Notes under the pieces: model-generated
What the model was told of the DNA's origin: nothing
The model's database searches: none
What the model saw: only the letters and a program-made list of their open reading frames with translations
Translations under genes and position numbers: made by a program
Origin: Streptomyces inhibens
GTDB taxonomy: Bacteria; Actinomycetota; Actinomycetes; Streptomycetales; Streptomycetaceae
Reading direction: 5' to 3'
DNA length: 42,611 nt
NCBI RefSeq assembly: GCF_003389455.1
Contig: NZ_QUAC01000479.1
Coordinates: 1-42,611, forward strand
In this document: positions 34,444 to 42,528 of the stretch, piece by piece
Position numbering within the stretch: the first letter of the stretch is position 1
How the letters are laid out: the number at the start of each line of letters is the position of its first letter

Positions 34444-34881
34444 GGCTCATCGCATTTAAGGGTGTAGGTGGGGTCTGAATCCACCGGTTTCAAGCAAGCT
34501 CCGGGCGATGTAGTTGGTGAGGTTCCGGAAGCCCAGGGCGGAGCCGCGGAGGTGCTCGAGGCGCCCGTTGATCGCTTCGGTCGGGCCGTTGCTGGTACCG
34601 GGGCGGTCGAAGAACGCAAGAACGTCGGCCGCCGCGTGACTGTGTCGCGCACCACGCCCTCCGACCCGCACTTCCAGCACCACGGATCCGACTCGGCGAC
34701 TCGGCACTCGATCACCGCCTGATCCAGCTCAAGGCGTTGCCCGACGGCTTCCAGACCGAGTTCATCGAGACGGCAGAACGTGGTCAGACAGGGCGCGGCG
34801 AAGATAGCGTGGAGCATGTCGAGGCCTTTCGGATGGTAGACCTCGACGCCTACCCGCCAACACCCTCAACTGCGAAGAGCC
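34444..34881 (-). mobile_element. 438-bp internally deleted ISL3-family element
   Basis: The ends are imperfect inverted repeats starting GGCTCATCGCATTTAAGGGT (left, 34444) and GGCTCTTCGCAGTTGAGGGT (right, reversed, ending 34881). Perfect 8-bp direct repeats AGTTTGGT flank it (34436-34443 and 34882-34889), the duplication length known for ISL3. It contains only the first and last parts of a transposase gene. It sits inside an integrase gene. With preserved ends it could still be moved by a full ISL3 transposase. Confidence 0.9.
34456..34817 (-). pseudogene. ISL3-family transposase with large internal deletion
   Basis: From ATG 34817 the frame reads MLHAIFAAPCLTTFCRLDEL, AVGQRLELDQAVIECRV and WCWKCGSEGVVRDTVTR, which is the N-terminal zinc-finger part of ISL3 transposases. 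It then jumps into another frame giving LAFFDRPGTSNGPTEAINGR, LEHLRGSALGFRNLTNYIAR and SLLETGGFRPHLHP, the conserved C-terminus. The usual protein is about 400-430 residues, so roughly 300 residues including the catalytic core are missing. The deletion endpoint lies near 34625-34640. No active enzyme is possible. Confidence 0.85.
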
Positions 34882-35074
34882 AGTTTGGTGAGCTGCGTCT
34901 TGCCAAGGCCAGGGATGAGGTACAGGTTGACGCAGGCGGAGTAACGGGTGCGGGCGTTCTCGCGGTGGACGGCGACGTTCTCCACCAGTACGTCAGGTAG
35001 GCGCCGACGCTGCCCTGAGCGGACGGGACGGGGAGACCCTCGAGCAGGGAGTGCCAGGTCGCCGGCAGGTCCAT
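34882..35074 (-). pseudogene. Tyrosine recombinase (integrase) N-terminal remnant
   Basis: Starting at ATG 35074, the sequence reads MDLPATWHSLLEGLPVPSAQ and VGAYLTYW. One missing base near 34995 then changes frame, and it continues as LVENVAVHRENARTRYSACV and NLYLIPGLGKTQLTKL. This is the SAM-like, core-binding N-terminal domain of phage or plasmid integrases (pattern Y-x(n)-Y-LIPxLGxxxLxxL). The 438-bp ISL3 derivative is inserted right after TKL. On its far side (34435 leftward) only about 150 bp of degenerate continuation can be guessed, and the catalytic R-H-R-Y residues are not found. The gene starts nine bases after the UvrD-like helicase stop, so both were probably one operon. Confidence 0.75.
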
Positions 35075-35083
35075 CGGCGGTGG

Positions 35084-36580
35084 TCACCAGGCATCGCCCG
35101 GGGGATCTGCATTCGCCGTCTGCACCCCATCGGGATGTCGGTCGATCCAGTGGAGACCACCGATGTCGAGGCGGGTGCGGGTGCGGGTTACGGCGACGTA
35201 GGCAAGGCGGGCTTCGGCGTCGTCGATGGGACGGGGAATGGGACGACCGGAGTCGTCCTGCTGATCGCTGTCGGGTGGAGGTTGGAAGTCGTCGGCGATT
35301 CTCACGGTCGGCCATTCTCGACCTTTGGCCTTGTGTGCGGTCGAGACGGTGACCTGCGCCTGGTTTTCGTCGGTGAGTTGGTTGACTGCGGCGAGAATGG
35401 CGCCTGTGCCGTGTTTGTCGACGAGATCGACCAGAGGCTGCAGGTCGCGGCCTGCTGGGTCGTGGCAGGCGTAGTCCTGCAGGTCGCCCCAGGAGGTGAA
35501 CAGCACGAGTTCGGGGTGGCTGGTTCGACGCCCTTCCTTCAGGTCCCGGGCGGCGAGGGCAAGGGCGCGGAGGCTTTCTTCCCCGCCGACCAGGGCGACG
35601 CGGTAGCCAGCGTCCAGGAGTTGGATGACTTCGGTGATGGCGCCGACGTTGGTGCGACACAGGACAACGTCCGGCTGAGTGACGGGTCCGAGTTCGGTGG
35701 GTACGTGAGCGCTGCCTTGTAGGCGGATCGGTGCGTCAGCGATGGCAAGCCAGCGGTTGGCCTCGTCGGCCAGGCAGGGGCCGAAGCGGAAGGACTTCGA
35801 CAGGGCCAGGGCGGTGCCGTTGAAGCCGGTCATGACGTCTTTGGCGCCCCGCCATTGGTAGATGGCTTGGGCGGAGTCGCCGACCATGACCAGCTGGGCA
35901 TGGCTGCGCTGGTTGTTGAAGACCTGCTCGACGACGGGGTTGGTGTCCTGGGCTTCGTCGAGGAGGAGGAAGTCCGCGTCGATCTTCGGGTTCGTGAGGG
36001 ACCAGATCTTGAGGTAATGGTCGTGGTCGAAGCGGACTTTACCGTCATCGGGGTGCTGAAGGTCGCCCCAGGCCTTATGGGCGAACGGCGTGATGAGCTG
36101 AGCGAGTTGTCGATGCAGGGTCTGGTCTTCCAGGCCGCGTAGACGGGGGACGTGGTGGTGATTGATGGTGGGGTCCGCGGAGTGGCAGAAACGGGTGACG
36201 GTGCGCAGGGTGGCGTAGGAGAGGGTTTTGGGTGAGAGGTCGCGTTCGCCGATGCGGACGTACTTGGTGATGCCCAGGTCTTGTCCGGTCTGCCAGGCGG
36301 GGCGGCGTGGGGCGTTGAGGCGGCGGGCGTAATGGTGGCCGATGGCGGCGAAGGCCAGGGCGTGGGCGGTCTTGCAGGTGACGGTGTTAGGGAAGCGGGT
36401 GGCGGCGTCGCGGGCGATGGCTTTGTTGTAGGCGATGTAGCGGCCGAGGCGTTTGGTGTTGTGGGCGAGCAGGGCGAGGGTGGTGGTTTTGCCGGTGCCG
36501 GCGCCGGCTTGAAGGGCGAGGTGGTCGCCGGCGTGGAAGTGGTCTGCAGCGGCGGCTTGTTCGTCGGTGGGGTTCAGCAC
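35084..36580 (-). CDS. UvrD/Rep-family superfamily 1 helicase
   Basis: The GTG at 36580 fits best. Sequence upstream in the same frame lacks homology and runs antisense-like through the intergenic region. The 498-residue protein has all the main SF1A motifs: Q motif NPTDEQAAAADHF, Walker A GAGTGKTT (residues about 26-33), motif Ia TCKTAHALAF, Walker B DFLLLDEAQDTNPV, motif III QLVMVGDSAQAIYQWRGAKD, motif IV ALSKSFRFGP, motif V VSTAHKAKGREW and motif VI AYVAVTRTRTRLDIGG. It is shorter than UvrD (about 720) because the 1B and 2B insertions are reduced. Such ATP-driven 3'-5' helicases are common on actinobacterial mobile elements and act in repair or plasmid maintenance. The adjacent integrase remnant suggests a former integrative element. 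Confidence 0.88.
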   Translation of the reverse strand: MLNPTDEQAAAADHFHAGDHLALQAGAGTGKTTTLALLAHNTKRLGRYIAYNKAIARDAATRFPNTVTCKTAHALAFAAIGHHYARRLNAPRRPAWQTGQDLGITKYVRIGERDLSPKTLSYATLRTVTRFCHSADPTINHHHVPRLRGLEDQTLHRQLAQLITPFAHKAWGDLQHPDDGKVRFDHDHYLKIWSLTNPKIDADFLLLDEAQDTNPVVEQVFNNQRSHAQLVMVGDSAQAIYQWRGAKDVMTGFNGTALALSKSFRFGPCLADEANRWLAIADAPIRLQGSAHVPTELGPVTQPDVVLCRTNVGAITEVIQLLDAGYRVALVGGEESLRALALAARDLKEGRRTSHPELVLFTSWGDLQDYACHDPAGRDLQPLVDLVDKHGTGAILAAVNQLTDENQAQVTVSTAHKAKGREWPTVRIADDFQPPPDSDQQDDSGRPIPRPIDDAEARLAYVAVTRTRTRLDIGGLHWIDRHPDGVQTANADPPGDAW

Positions 36581-36746
36581 TTGGGTTCCATCTGGACAGT
36601 TCGGGGTTGGGTGCCAGCTTGGGGCGTTGCTGATCTGGTGAAGCGCTTGAGTAGCGGATGCGTGATGGCGGGTGTACCGGATGACCGTGTGGTCCGTGGT
36701 TGTGGTGCGCGGGGCTGGGGTGTGGCGGTGGGCTGAGCCGCGGGTA

Positions 36747-37613
36747 TCAGTTGCTGCGTCCGCGGTGCCGGATGACGGTGGGCAGGCGGGGGTGCATGTA
36801 CGAGTGGTGGAGCAGCGGGTCGAAGACCTCCCACTCGGCGAGCGCGAGGTCGGCGGCCTGCGAGGCGGCTGCGTGGAGGGGGCAGCGTTGAGTGCGCCAG
36901 CGCAGCTGCTCTGTGTAGGGCAGCTGGCCCAGGTCGTAGACGGCCATCTCGGATGCGGGAAGGGTGAGTTGGCCGTGGGTAGGCGCGGCTGACATGAGTG
37001 TCCAGGTTCCCGTCGGTGTGTCTGGGGTGAGGACGGGGTGGGTGCAGCGGTGGCGTAGGCGAGTCTGTGCGACGCACTGGATGTCACCGAGGGGGCGCGG
37101 GGCGAGGTAGCGGCAGTACAGAAGCTGCACCACGGGTCGGGCGGGCTGGCACGGCGTGGTGAGTGGGTCTGGTGCGGGTTCGGTGGGGTGTGGGGTGAAG
37201 GCGCCGGCGTCGAGCAGGCGTCGGGTGCGCAGGGCGAGGTGGCGGCGTAGTTCGGCGAGCTGTGGGATGAGTGGCGCGGTGGCGGGGAGTGCGGGGCAGA
37301 GGGTGGTGTGGGGGACGCGGCACCAGGGTGTGCCGTCGTGTGCGGGGTGGGCGATGCCGGAGCTGACATGCCAGCGGCATCGGGCGGGAACGGCGGCCGC
37401 GGTCATCTCGTGCGGATGGAGGCCGATGGGGTGCTGGTTGGTGCGGGTGTACCAGTCGATCCGGTTGCCGCAGTCGCGGCAACGGGCTGACTGAGCCGCG
37501 CACGGCAGACGGCTGGGGCTGTCCGTAGCGACGCGCAGGGCGCGCGGAAGGTAACGGGGGCGGACGGGGCTGCCGTCCCATCGGCGGGCTGGCAAGGCGG
37601 TGGTGGAGCGCAT
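36747..37613 (-). CDS. DUF6083 domain protein
   Basis: The product of 288 residues (from ATG 37613; an ATG at 37673 would add 20) contains RCRDCGNRIDWYTRTNQHPI, LHPHEMTAAAVPARCRWHVS and SGIAHPAHDGTPWCRVPHTT, the order of elements I associate with the Streptomyces DUF6083 family. The paired Cys-x-x-Cys and Cys/His residues suggest a zinc ribbon that could bind nucleic acid. The C-terminal half (QLLYCRYLAPRPLGDIQCVA, LAEWEVFDPLLHHSYMHPRL) is less conserved. Family members occur mostly on plasmids and accessory elements, but their function is not known. The gene lies 166 bp upstream of the UvrD-like helicase in the same direction and may be in its operon. Confidence 0.7.
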   Translation of the reverse strand: MRSTTALPARRWDGSPVRPRYLPRALRVATDSPSRLPCAAQSARCRDCGNRIDWYTRTNQHPIGLHPHEMTAAAVPARCRWHVSSGIAHPAHDGTPWCRVPHTTLCPALPATAPLIPQLAELRRHLALRTRRLLDAGAFTPHPTEPAPDPLTTPCQPARPVVQLLYCRYLAPRPLGDIQCVAQTRLRHRCTHPVLTPDTPTGTWTLMSAAPTHGQLTLPASEMAVYDLGQLPYTEQLRWRTQRCPLHAAASQAADLALAEWEVFDPLLHHSYMHPRLPTVIRHRGRSN

Positions 37614-37771
37614 GGCCGTGAAAGTGACAGTCGGCGCGCCGGAATCGCGGTGCCCATGCCGTCCGCATCCCACGGATGGCTCACTCGTGGCGTGAGTTCA
37701 TTCGATTCACGTCTATACGTTCGTGGTCAAGGCCCGGATCGGGTGATCTGCCCAGGGGTGGGGCAAGGAAG

Positions 37772-38035
37772 CTATTCGGCGGGGTCGGCCGGCGGTGTGT
37801 GGCCGTCGCAGAGGGCGCCGAAGAGGTGCTCGATGGAGACGTCGAGGGCGTGTGCGAGGGCGTGCCAGGTCTTGAGGGTGCCGATGGTGCGGCCTTGTTC
37901 GATCTCGATGAGGGTGCGTCTGGCCAGGCCACTGCGGTGTGCGAGTTCGTCGTAGGTCCATCCGCGCTCGCCCCGCAGCCGTCCCAGCTCCAGGCGCAGG
38001 GCGGTGAGGTTGGGGTCGGGCGGGAAGATCGTCAC
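37772..38035 (-). CDS. XRE-family helix-turn-helix regulator
   Basis: The 87-residue protein is almost entirely one HTH domain: LTALRLELGRLRGERGWTYD, ELAHRSGLARRTLIEIEQGR and TIGTLKTWHALAHALDVSIE. These correspond to the five helices of the lambda-repressor-like fold, with recognition helix SGLARRTLIEIEQG. It would act as a dimeric DNA-binding repressor. A set of four repeated 17-bp motifs lies directly upstream, between this gene and the divergent gene at 38214. The nearest copy is only 15 bp from the ATG, which points to autoregulation and control of the divergent gene. Start MTIFPPDPN is the only one that fits the domain length. Confidence 0.88.
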   Translation of the reverse strand: MTIFPPDPNLTALRLELGRLRGERGWTYDELAHRSGLARRTLIEIEQGRTIGTLKTWHALAHALDVSIEHLFGALCDGHTPPADPAE

Positions 38036-38049
38036 CTTCTTATCCGAAG

Positions 38050-38132
38050 GTGCAGACCCCTGCCCTGTCAGTGCAGACCTCTGCCCTATTTCTGCAGGTG
38101 GCGGCAGCGAGAGGGAGGGCAGAGGTCTGCAC
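38050..38132. promoter_or_regulatory. Array of repeated operator-like motifs between divergent genes
   Basis: GTGCAGACCCCTGCCCT occurs at 38050-38066 and GTGCAGACCTCTGCCCT at 38071-38087, 21 bp apart (two helical turns). An inverted perfect copy AGGGCAGAGGTCTGCAC lies at 38116-38132. A partial copy AGGTCTGCA lies at 38202-38210, just before the ATG at 38214. Each unit contains an imperfect dyad (AGAcCTCT-like). The position between an XRE gene and a divergent gene fits binding sites of that regulator. Iterons of a replication origin are a second possibility. Confidence 0.75.
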
Positions 38133-38213
38133 TACCGTTCCGCCCACCCCTCCCCCGCCACCGCATCGAGGACCAACTCCTCTGACGCGGATGAGACAGA
38201 AAGGTCTGCAGTC

Positions 38214-39300
38214 ATGAGGCTGTGCGCGACCGGACCGACCGTGCGCCGCACCTGGACGGTCGAGCTGCGACCGCAGCACGGCGGCACCCTGATGACCTGC
38301 CCGCAATGCCCCGCGGGCATCAGGCCCCTACCTCTGGCAACGGCGGCAGCGCTGCGGCCCGCCGTGGTTACTCACCTGGCCGGCCATGCCCGGCGCGACG
38401 CTCTGCCGGCGCACTTGCGCACCTGCCGGTGCCGCGAGCGTGGCTGCCCGTGGCATCCACGCCACCGCGGCTGCTCAGGCCCCATCTCGCTGGTGCTGAC
38501 CTGCGAGCACGGCGGACGCCTGTGGCGCCTGACCGACGCCTGCACCGCCTGCGCACACGCCACCGCACACAGCGCCATCGTCCCGGAGTCGACGCTGACG
38601 ACGTCCCCTCCCCTGCCTCGTCTGCCAAGGCGGTGCCGGACAAGGAGAGAACCTCGGGAACCTGGGTCCGCAGTGCGGGTCCGGGAGATGCTCAGCTACC
38701 TCGCAGCTGCTCTCCCGCCACCCACTACCGCGTCCGCCCGGTTGCTGGCTGTGCAATGCGCCCTGCGCTCCAACAGTCCGGGGAGACTCTGGATGCCCAC
38801 GGGCCTGCTCAAGGGGCTGCGCATGGGGCCCGGATCAGCACCATGGCAGGAGCTGGAACAGGCCCGGTGGCTGTGCCGTCTGCCGACTGCACCCCCCTCG
38901 GGACGTTCCGGAGTCGCGGCACAACTCCTCGATGCCACCATCCTTACCCAGGCACCCGGACTCAGAGATCGCGCTCGCGCCGCCGACTGGGCACTTGTAC
39001 GAGCAACGCAAACGCGCCAACGCCCACGTACGCCGCACCGGCCAACCCTGGCCCCACGAACACGCACTCGCAGCACTCGACCCCTGGTGGAACCCGCCCT
39101 GGAGAATCAGCTGGCAACACACCTACACCGGTCTCCGCTCCACCCTCACCGAAGAACAGCGCCCGTCAGCAAGCCAACGCCGCTGGCTCACCACTCAGCA
39201 CACGAACTGGCACACACTCCACACCGACCAACGCACACTCCTGACCGCTATCAGCCTCAACCCCACGAACGAGCACTCACCAGCGACCCATCCAAAGTGA
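38214..39300 (+). pseudogene. Cys-rich plasmid-type protein, frameshifted near its C-terminus
   Basis: ATG 38214 is preceded by AGAAAGG. The first frame reads TGPTVRRTWTVELRPQHGGT, MTCPQCPAGIRPL, LRTCRCRERGCPWHPRHRGC, LVLTCEHGGRLWRLTDACTA, then LSYLAAALPPPTTASARLLA and LLDATILTQAPGLRDRARAA. Near 38990 one extra base appears. The coherent continuation in the next frame is LYEQRKRANAHVRRTGQPWP, HEHALAALDPWWNPPWRISW and QRRWLTTQHTNWHTLHTDQR, ending at 39300. The C-terminal part resembles helicase-associated domains (DPxWxxxWxxxWQ). The N-terminal Cys clusters suggest zinc binding. The gene faces the XRE regulator across the operator array and was probably controlled by it. Function is unknown. 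Confidence 0.55.
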
Positions 39301-39462
39301 GCAGCAACCAAAAGACCTGAACATTCATCACGAGCGATCAAAAACACCACGTCAAACCCACACACTGCCATCCACTGCCACAACCAGCCATCAGCACGGA
39401 GCCCCATCACGACAACCAGCTATCTGAACACTCCAGCTCAGACAGCTACAACACACACATGA
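39301..39462. other. G-poor, C/A-rich spacer
   Basis: The plus strand of this 162-bp stretch has few G residues and is rich in C and A, unlike its surroundings. The bias begins in the 3' end of the preceding gene. I see no reading frame or hairpin. It ends where the truncated helicase frame opens. Confidence 0.5.
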
Positions 39463-41319
39463 TCACTGGGTGCGGACATCACTGATACGCAGTTTCAGGC
39501 TGCGCTGGTGTTGGGGGGTGAAGGCCGGTCGGATGAGGTGCGTGGGGTCCGGCTCGCCGCTTTGCAGACGGCTTTGGTGAAAGCATCCGCGGAGGGGAAT
39601 TTCCGGCGCACGCTGGTGTTCCACCACGTCGTCAAGGAGGCCGAGGCGTTCGCGGCCGGCCTGCCGGATGTCGCCGCGCAGCTGCACGCTGCCGACCCTG
39701 AGCTGTATCCGGGTGCCATCCGGGCCGACTGGTTGTGCGGCGAGCACAAGCCGCTCCATCGCCGTCGCGTGCTCGCTGAGTTCGCTGAGGGCATCGCCGC
39801 GGACGGCACGGTGGTGGAGAAGAGCTATGTGAGTTCGGCGAAGGTCTTGGGTGAGGGCGTCGACACCAAGAACTGCGACTCCGTGTACTTCGCGGACGTG
39901 CGCGGTTCGATGCCGGACCTGGTCCAGGCGGTGGGGCGTGCCCTGCGGATGCAGCCCGGCCAGGGCAAGGTCGCCAGTCTGGTGGTGCCGGTCCTGCTCG
40001 GGCCCGGAGAGACGGCAGAGACCATGCTGACCTCCAAGGCGTACGGCGGGCTCGCGAAGCTGCTGGAGGCGCTCAGGGCGCACGATGCCAGGATCGTGGA
40101 GGCATTGGCCGAGCCGCAGGCGCAAAGCCGTACCAAGGGCGTACAGAGCCGCTCGGGGGGCCAAGACGGTGAGGGAGTCGGGGGCGGGAGGGGCAGCTGC
40201 GGACTCTCGGCGCCGGCGCGGGCGCTGCTGAAGTTCTCCACCCCCCGTGACCCTGCCCTGCTGGCCGCATTCATCAATCTGCGCGTCGTCAACCCCGAGC
40301 ACGAACACTGGCGCCGCGGCGTGGAGGCCGCCGCCCTCTACAACCGGCTGCACGGCAACTTGCGGGTGCCGTTCACCTACCGCGTGCCCGCCGGGGACCG
40401 GGAGGCAGAGACTGAGGCTGAGGGGTGGCCGGCCTCACTCAGGAGCTTCCCGCTGGGACAGTGGGTTGCCGACGCCCGGCGGCTCTACGCCCGCGGCGAG
40501 ATGAACACCGACCGCATCGAACAGCTCGAGAAGCTCGGCATGGTCTGGTCCCACTTCGACCTCGCGTGGGAGGAAGGCCTCGCCGCCGCGCGGGGATGGA
40601 CCACCGCACACGGGCACCTCCTGGCCCCGCTGGACGCCACCCACCAGGGCTACCGGGTGGGCATCTGGCTGAAGAACGCACGGGCCGCCGCCCGGAAGGC
40701 GCAGGAGATCGAGCAGCGGCGCGCCGAAGGCCTACCGGTGGAGTCCTCGGCCGGGGCCATGACACAGCAACGGCGCGAGCAGCTGGAGGACATCGACCCC
40801 TCCTGGTGCCCGGCATGGCCCGTGACCTGGCAACGGCGCTTCCACCTAGTGCGGCTGCACCTGGATGAGGGCGGGACGCTGCCCACCGCCGCGGGCGATG
40901 TCGTACGCCAGGGCGAGGATCTGGGGCGGTGGGTGACATCGGTCCGGCACGGCTGGGACAAGCTCACAGGCGTGCAGCAGTGGATGTGTGAGCAGGTCCT
41001 CGGGATCGAGCCCGCGACGGGGGACGAGAAACCAAAGCCGCGGACCAGCCAAGCCGACAAATGGGCCACCAACCTCGCCGCCGCCCAACAATTCTACGAA
41101 CGCGAAGGACACCTGAACGTCCCCCGCAAACACATCGAGACACTCACCACCGGCGGCGAGGAGAACAACGGCAGCAGCGAAGACCAAGAGCGGCGGGAAG
41201 AGCGGCGGGACGTACCGCTGAAGCTCGGCGCATGGATCAACAACCAACGAAGCAGAGCCGCAACCCTCACCCCCGAACGCATCGAGCAACTGTCCGCTGT
41301 CGGCATGAGGTGGACATAG
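39463..41319 (+). pseudogene. Telomere-type helicase with HA repeats, 5'-truncated (TtrA-like)
   Basis: The open frame starts after a stop at 39460-39462 and has no proper start (the GTG at 39508 lacks a ribosome binding site). The product covers only the second RecA domain of an SF2 helicase: FRRTLVFHHVVKEAEAFAAG (motif IV), VLGEGVDTKNCDSVYFADVR (motif V) and DLVQAVGRALRMQPGQGKVA (motif VI). Four helicase-associated repeats follow (such as YNRLHGNLRVPFTYRVP, ARGWTTAHGHLLAPLDA, FYEREGHLNVPRKHIETL with LGAWINNQRSRAATLTPERI). The DEAD-box half with Walker A and B is missing. Related full-length proteins of about 800-900 residues lie close to Streptomyces telomeres. Its location 1.2-3.1 kb from the window end fits that. 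Without an ATPase site it cannot act as a helicase. Confidence 0.8.
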
Positions 41320-41366
41320 GGCACGGCCAGAGCCGGGCGTGGACTCGGTAGGTAAGCTGCGCCGAG

Positions 41367-41564
41367 GTGCCCGCCTCCTACGCACTGCTGGCCACGCAGC
41401 GGACAGGCGAAGCGATCCAGGCGTGGCAGCAGGATGCGGTCGAGCGGGCGCGGGCGGCAGCCCGCAGCATGTTCGCCGGCCTCATGCCGGGATCCACCGG
41501 CACCAACATGGCCGACGAGATCGCCGAGAAGGTCCCGCCGCCGGGCTACTGCCGCCAGAGGTAG
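41367..41564 (+). CDS. Small hypothetical protein, 65 residues
   Basis: GTG 41367 begins a frame reading PASYALLATQRTGEAIQAWQ, QDAVERARAAARSMFAGLMP and GSTGTNMADEIAEKVPPPGY. It is predicted mostly helical and has no membrane segment or signal peptide. A GAG lies just before the GTG, but the ribosome binding site is poor. I recognise no family. Codon third positions are mostly G or C in this frame, which supports coding. It lies between the helicase remnant and a Cys-containing small gene in the same direction. Confidence 0.4.
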   Translation: MPASYALLATQRTGEAIQAWQQDAVERARAAARSMFAGLMPGSTGTNMADEIAEKVPPPGYCRQR

Positions 41565-41578
41565 GGAGCGGGCGACAG

Positions 41579-42298
41579 ATGGACGGTGGGCAGCATGCCT
41601 GGCCGCGCCGGGCAAGCGTTCACGGCGACAGCCGGGACCACACCGTCCGCCCCCGCCGCGCGGGCTGGTGGGAGATGGCCTGCGGCCAACTGCCCGTGCG
41701 CACCAAAGACCTCGAACGTCCCTTGTGCGGGCGCCCCTGCCCGGCGTGCGCCCGCCGCGTGGCCGACGACGCCGACCCCGCCGCTGCCGCGGCTCGCGTC
41801 CACAACACCACGGTCGACCGGCGCGAGGCCGCCGGACAACCACCGCTCCCCGGCACCGAACTCCACCAGGCCCCTCAGCAGCCGCACGAGCCCAACTCGG
41901 GCCAGGAGTACGGCAGCAGGACGTCCTCCAGCACGGCCCGCAGAGCCGGCCGCCGCGACGCCGCCCGCGCGTACCGCTCCTCCCGGCGCACCCGCACGCC
42001 GATCACCGGCCAGTGCACCCACCAGCGCCGGATGCGGGAGTCGTCTTGGGCCACCAGTTCCTCCGCGCGGCTCGGACCGCTTCCCCGCAGGATTGCGGCC
42101 GCCCTGCGGCCGCTCACCCGTGAAGTCGCCTGCTGGGGATGCCACTGCACCGCCACTCCAGGGCGGCGGCATTCACTCGAGAGCCTGCGCCCAGAGGACC
42201 GGGCACTTCGGCAAATGCGGGAAGCCGTGCTCGGTCTGGCCATCACGATCCGCGCGGTCGGCGTGCCGTGTCCGGGGACAGGGTGCGGCTGCCTCTGA
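41579..42298 (+). CDS. Subterminal hypothetical protein with CxxC motif
   Basis: ATG 41579 follows GGGAGCGGG and starts a frame of 239 residues. The first 70 look coding: MDGGQHAWPRRASVHGDSRD, WWEMACGQLPVRTKDLERPL and CGRPCPACARRVADDADPAA, where C-x(3)-CPAC may hold zinc. The remainder (TSSSTARRAGRRDAARAYRS, LPRRIAAALRPLTREVACWG, LRQMREAVLGLAITIRAVGV) overlaps another plausible gene on the opposite strand (41875-42156). Both cannot be fully real. The N-terminal part is the safer call. I recognise no family with confidence. Confidence 0.4.
   Translation: MDGGQHAWPRRASVHGDSRDHTVRPRRAGWWEMACGQLPVRTKDLERPLCGRPCPACARRVADDADPAAAAARVHNTTVDRREAAGQPPLPGTELHQAPQQPHEPNSGQEYGSRTSSSTARRAGRRDAARAYRSSRRTRTPITGQCTHQRRMRESSWATSSSARLGPLPRRIAAALRPLTREVACWGCHCTATPGRRHSLESLRPEDRALRQMREAVLGLAITIRAVGVPCPGTGCGCL
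41875..42156 (-). CDS. Subterminal hypothetical protein, opposite strand
   Basis: From GTG 42156 the frame gives 93 residues: AVQWHPQQATSRVSGRRAAA, ILRGSGPSRAEELVAQDDSR, IRRWWVHWPVIGVRVRREER and LRAVLEDVLLPYSWPELG. The tryptophan-rich WWVHWPV stretch and the natural-looking C-terminus make it credible as a gene of a Streptomyces accessory family, but I cannot name it. It overlaps the 3' half of the plus-strand frame 41579-42298 entirely. An ATG further upstream (42246) adds 30 residues of doubtful coding character. Confidence 0.4.
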   Translation of the reverse strand: MAVQWHPQQATSRVSGRRAAAILRGSGPSRAEELVAQDDSRIRRWWVHWPVIGVRVRREERYARAASRRPALRAVLEDVLLPYSWPELGSCGC

Positions 42299-42506
42299 GC
42301 AGCGCCTTGAGGTAGGCGGTGTGCGCGGTGAGCAGTGCGATGGCGCGGTCGGTTCCGCCCGGCAGGAACGGCAGCACGATCAGCGCCGGAACCGCGGCGG
42401 CCAAGGCCAGCAGGACGGCCGGGGTGAGGAGGGCGACCAGCAAAACGCGCTGGATCGCGCCGAGCGCGGAGGGCGGGGGCAGGAACGGGATCGTCATGGC
42501 CCCCAT
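42243..42506 (-). CDS. Small membrane protein next to the right terminal repeat
   Basis: From ATG 42506 (alternatively 42497) the frame gives 87 residues. A hydrophobic double segment RVLLVALLTPAVLLALAAAV followed by PALIVLPFLPGG forms one long or two short membrane helices. The tail GTDRAIALLTAHTAYLKALL is amphipathic, and the end is basic. No family is recognised. The start lies only 22 bp from the inner edge of the terminal inverted repeat, so its promoter must sit in or across the repeat. Such small membrane proteins are frequent near Streptomyces chromosome ends. Confidence 0.5.
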   Translation of the reverse strand: MGAMTIPFLPPPSALGAIQRVLLVALLTPAVLLALAAAVPALIVLPFLPGGTDRAIALLTAHTAYLKALLRGSRTLSPDTARRPRGS

Positions 42507-42528
42507 CAAAAACGCCGCTCTTTCAGGT

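Noticed and set aside
36581..37369. Extension of the UvrD-like helicase frame to 37369
   Set aside because: The added 260 residues are low-complexity Pro, Thr and Ser and overlap the DUF6083 gene in another frame. Homology begins at NPTDEQ right after GTG 36580.
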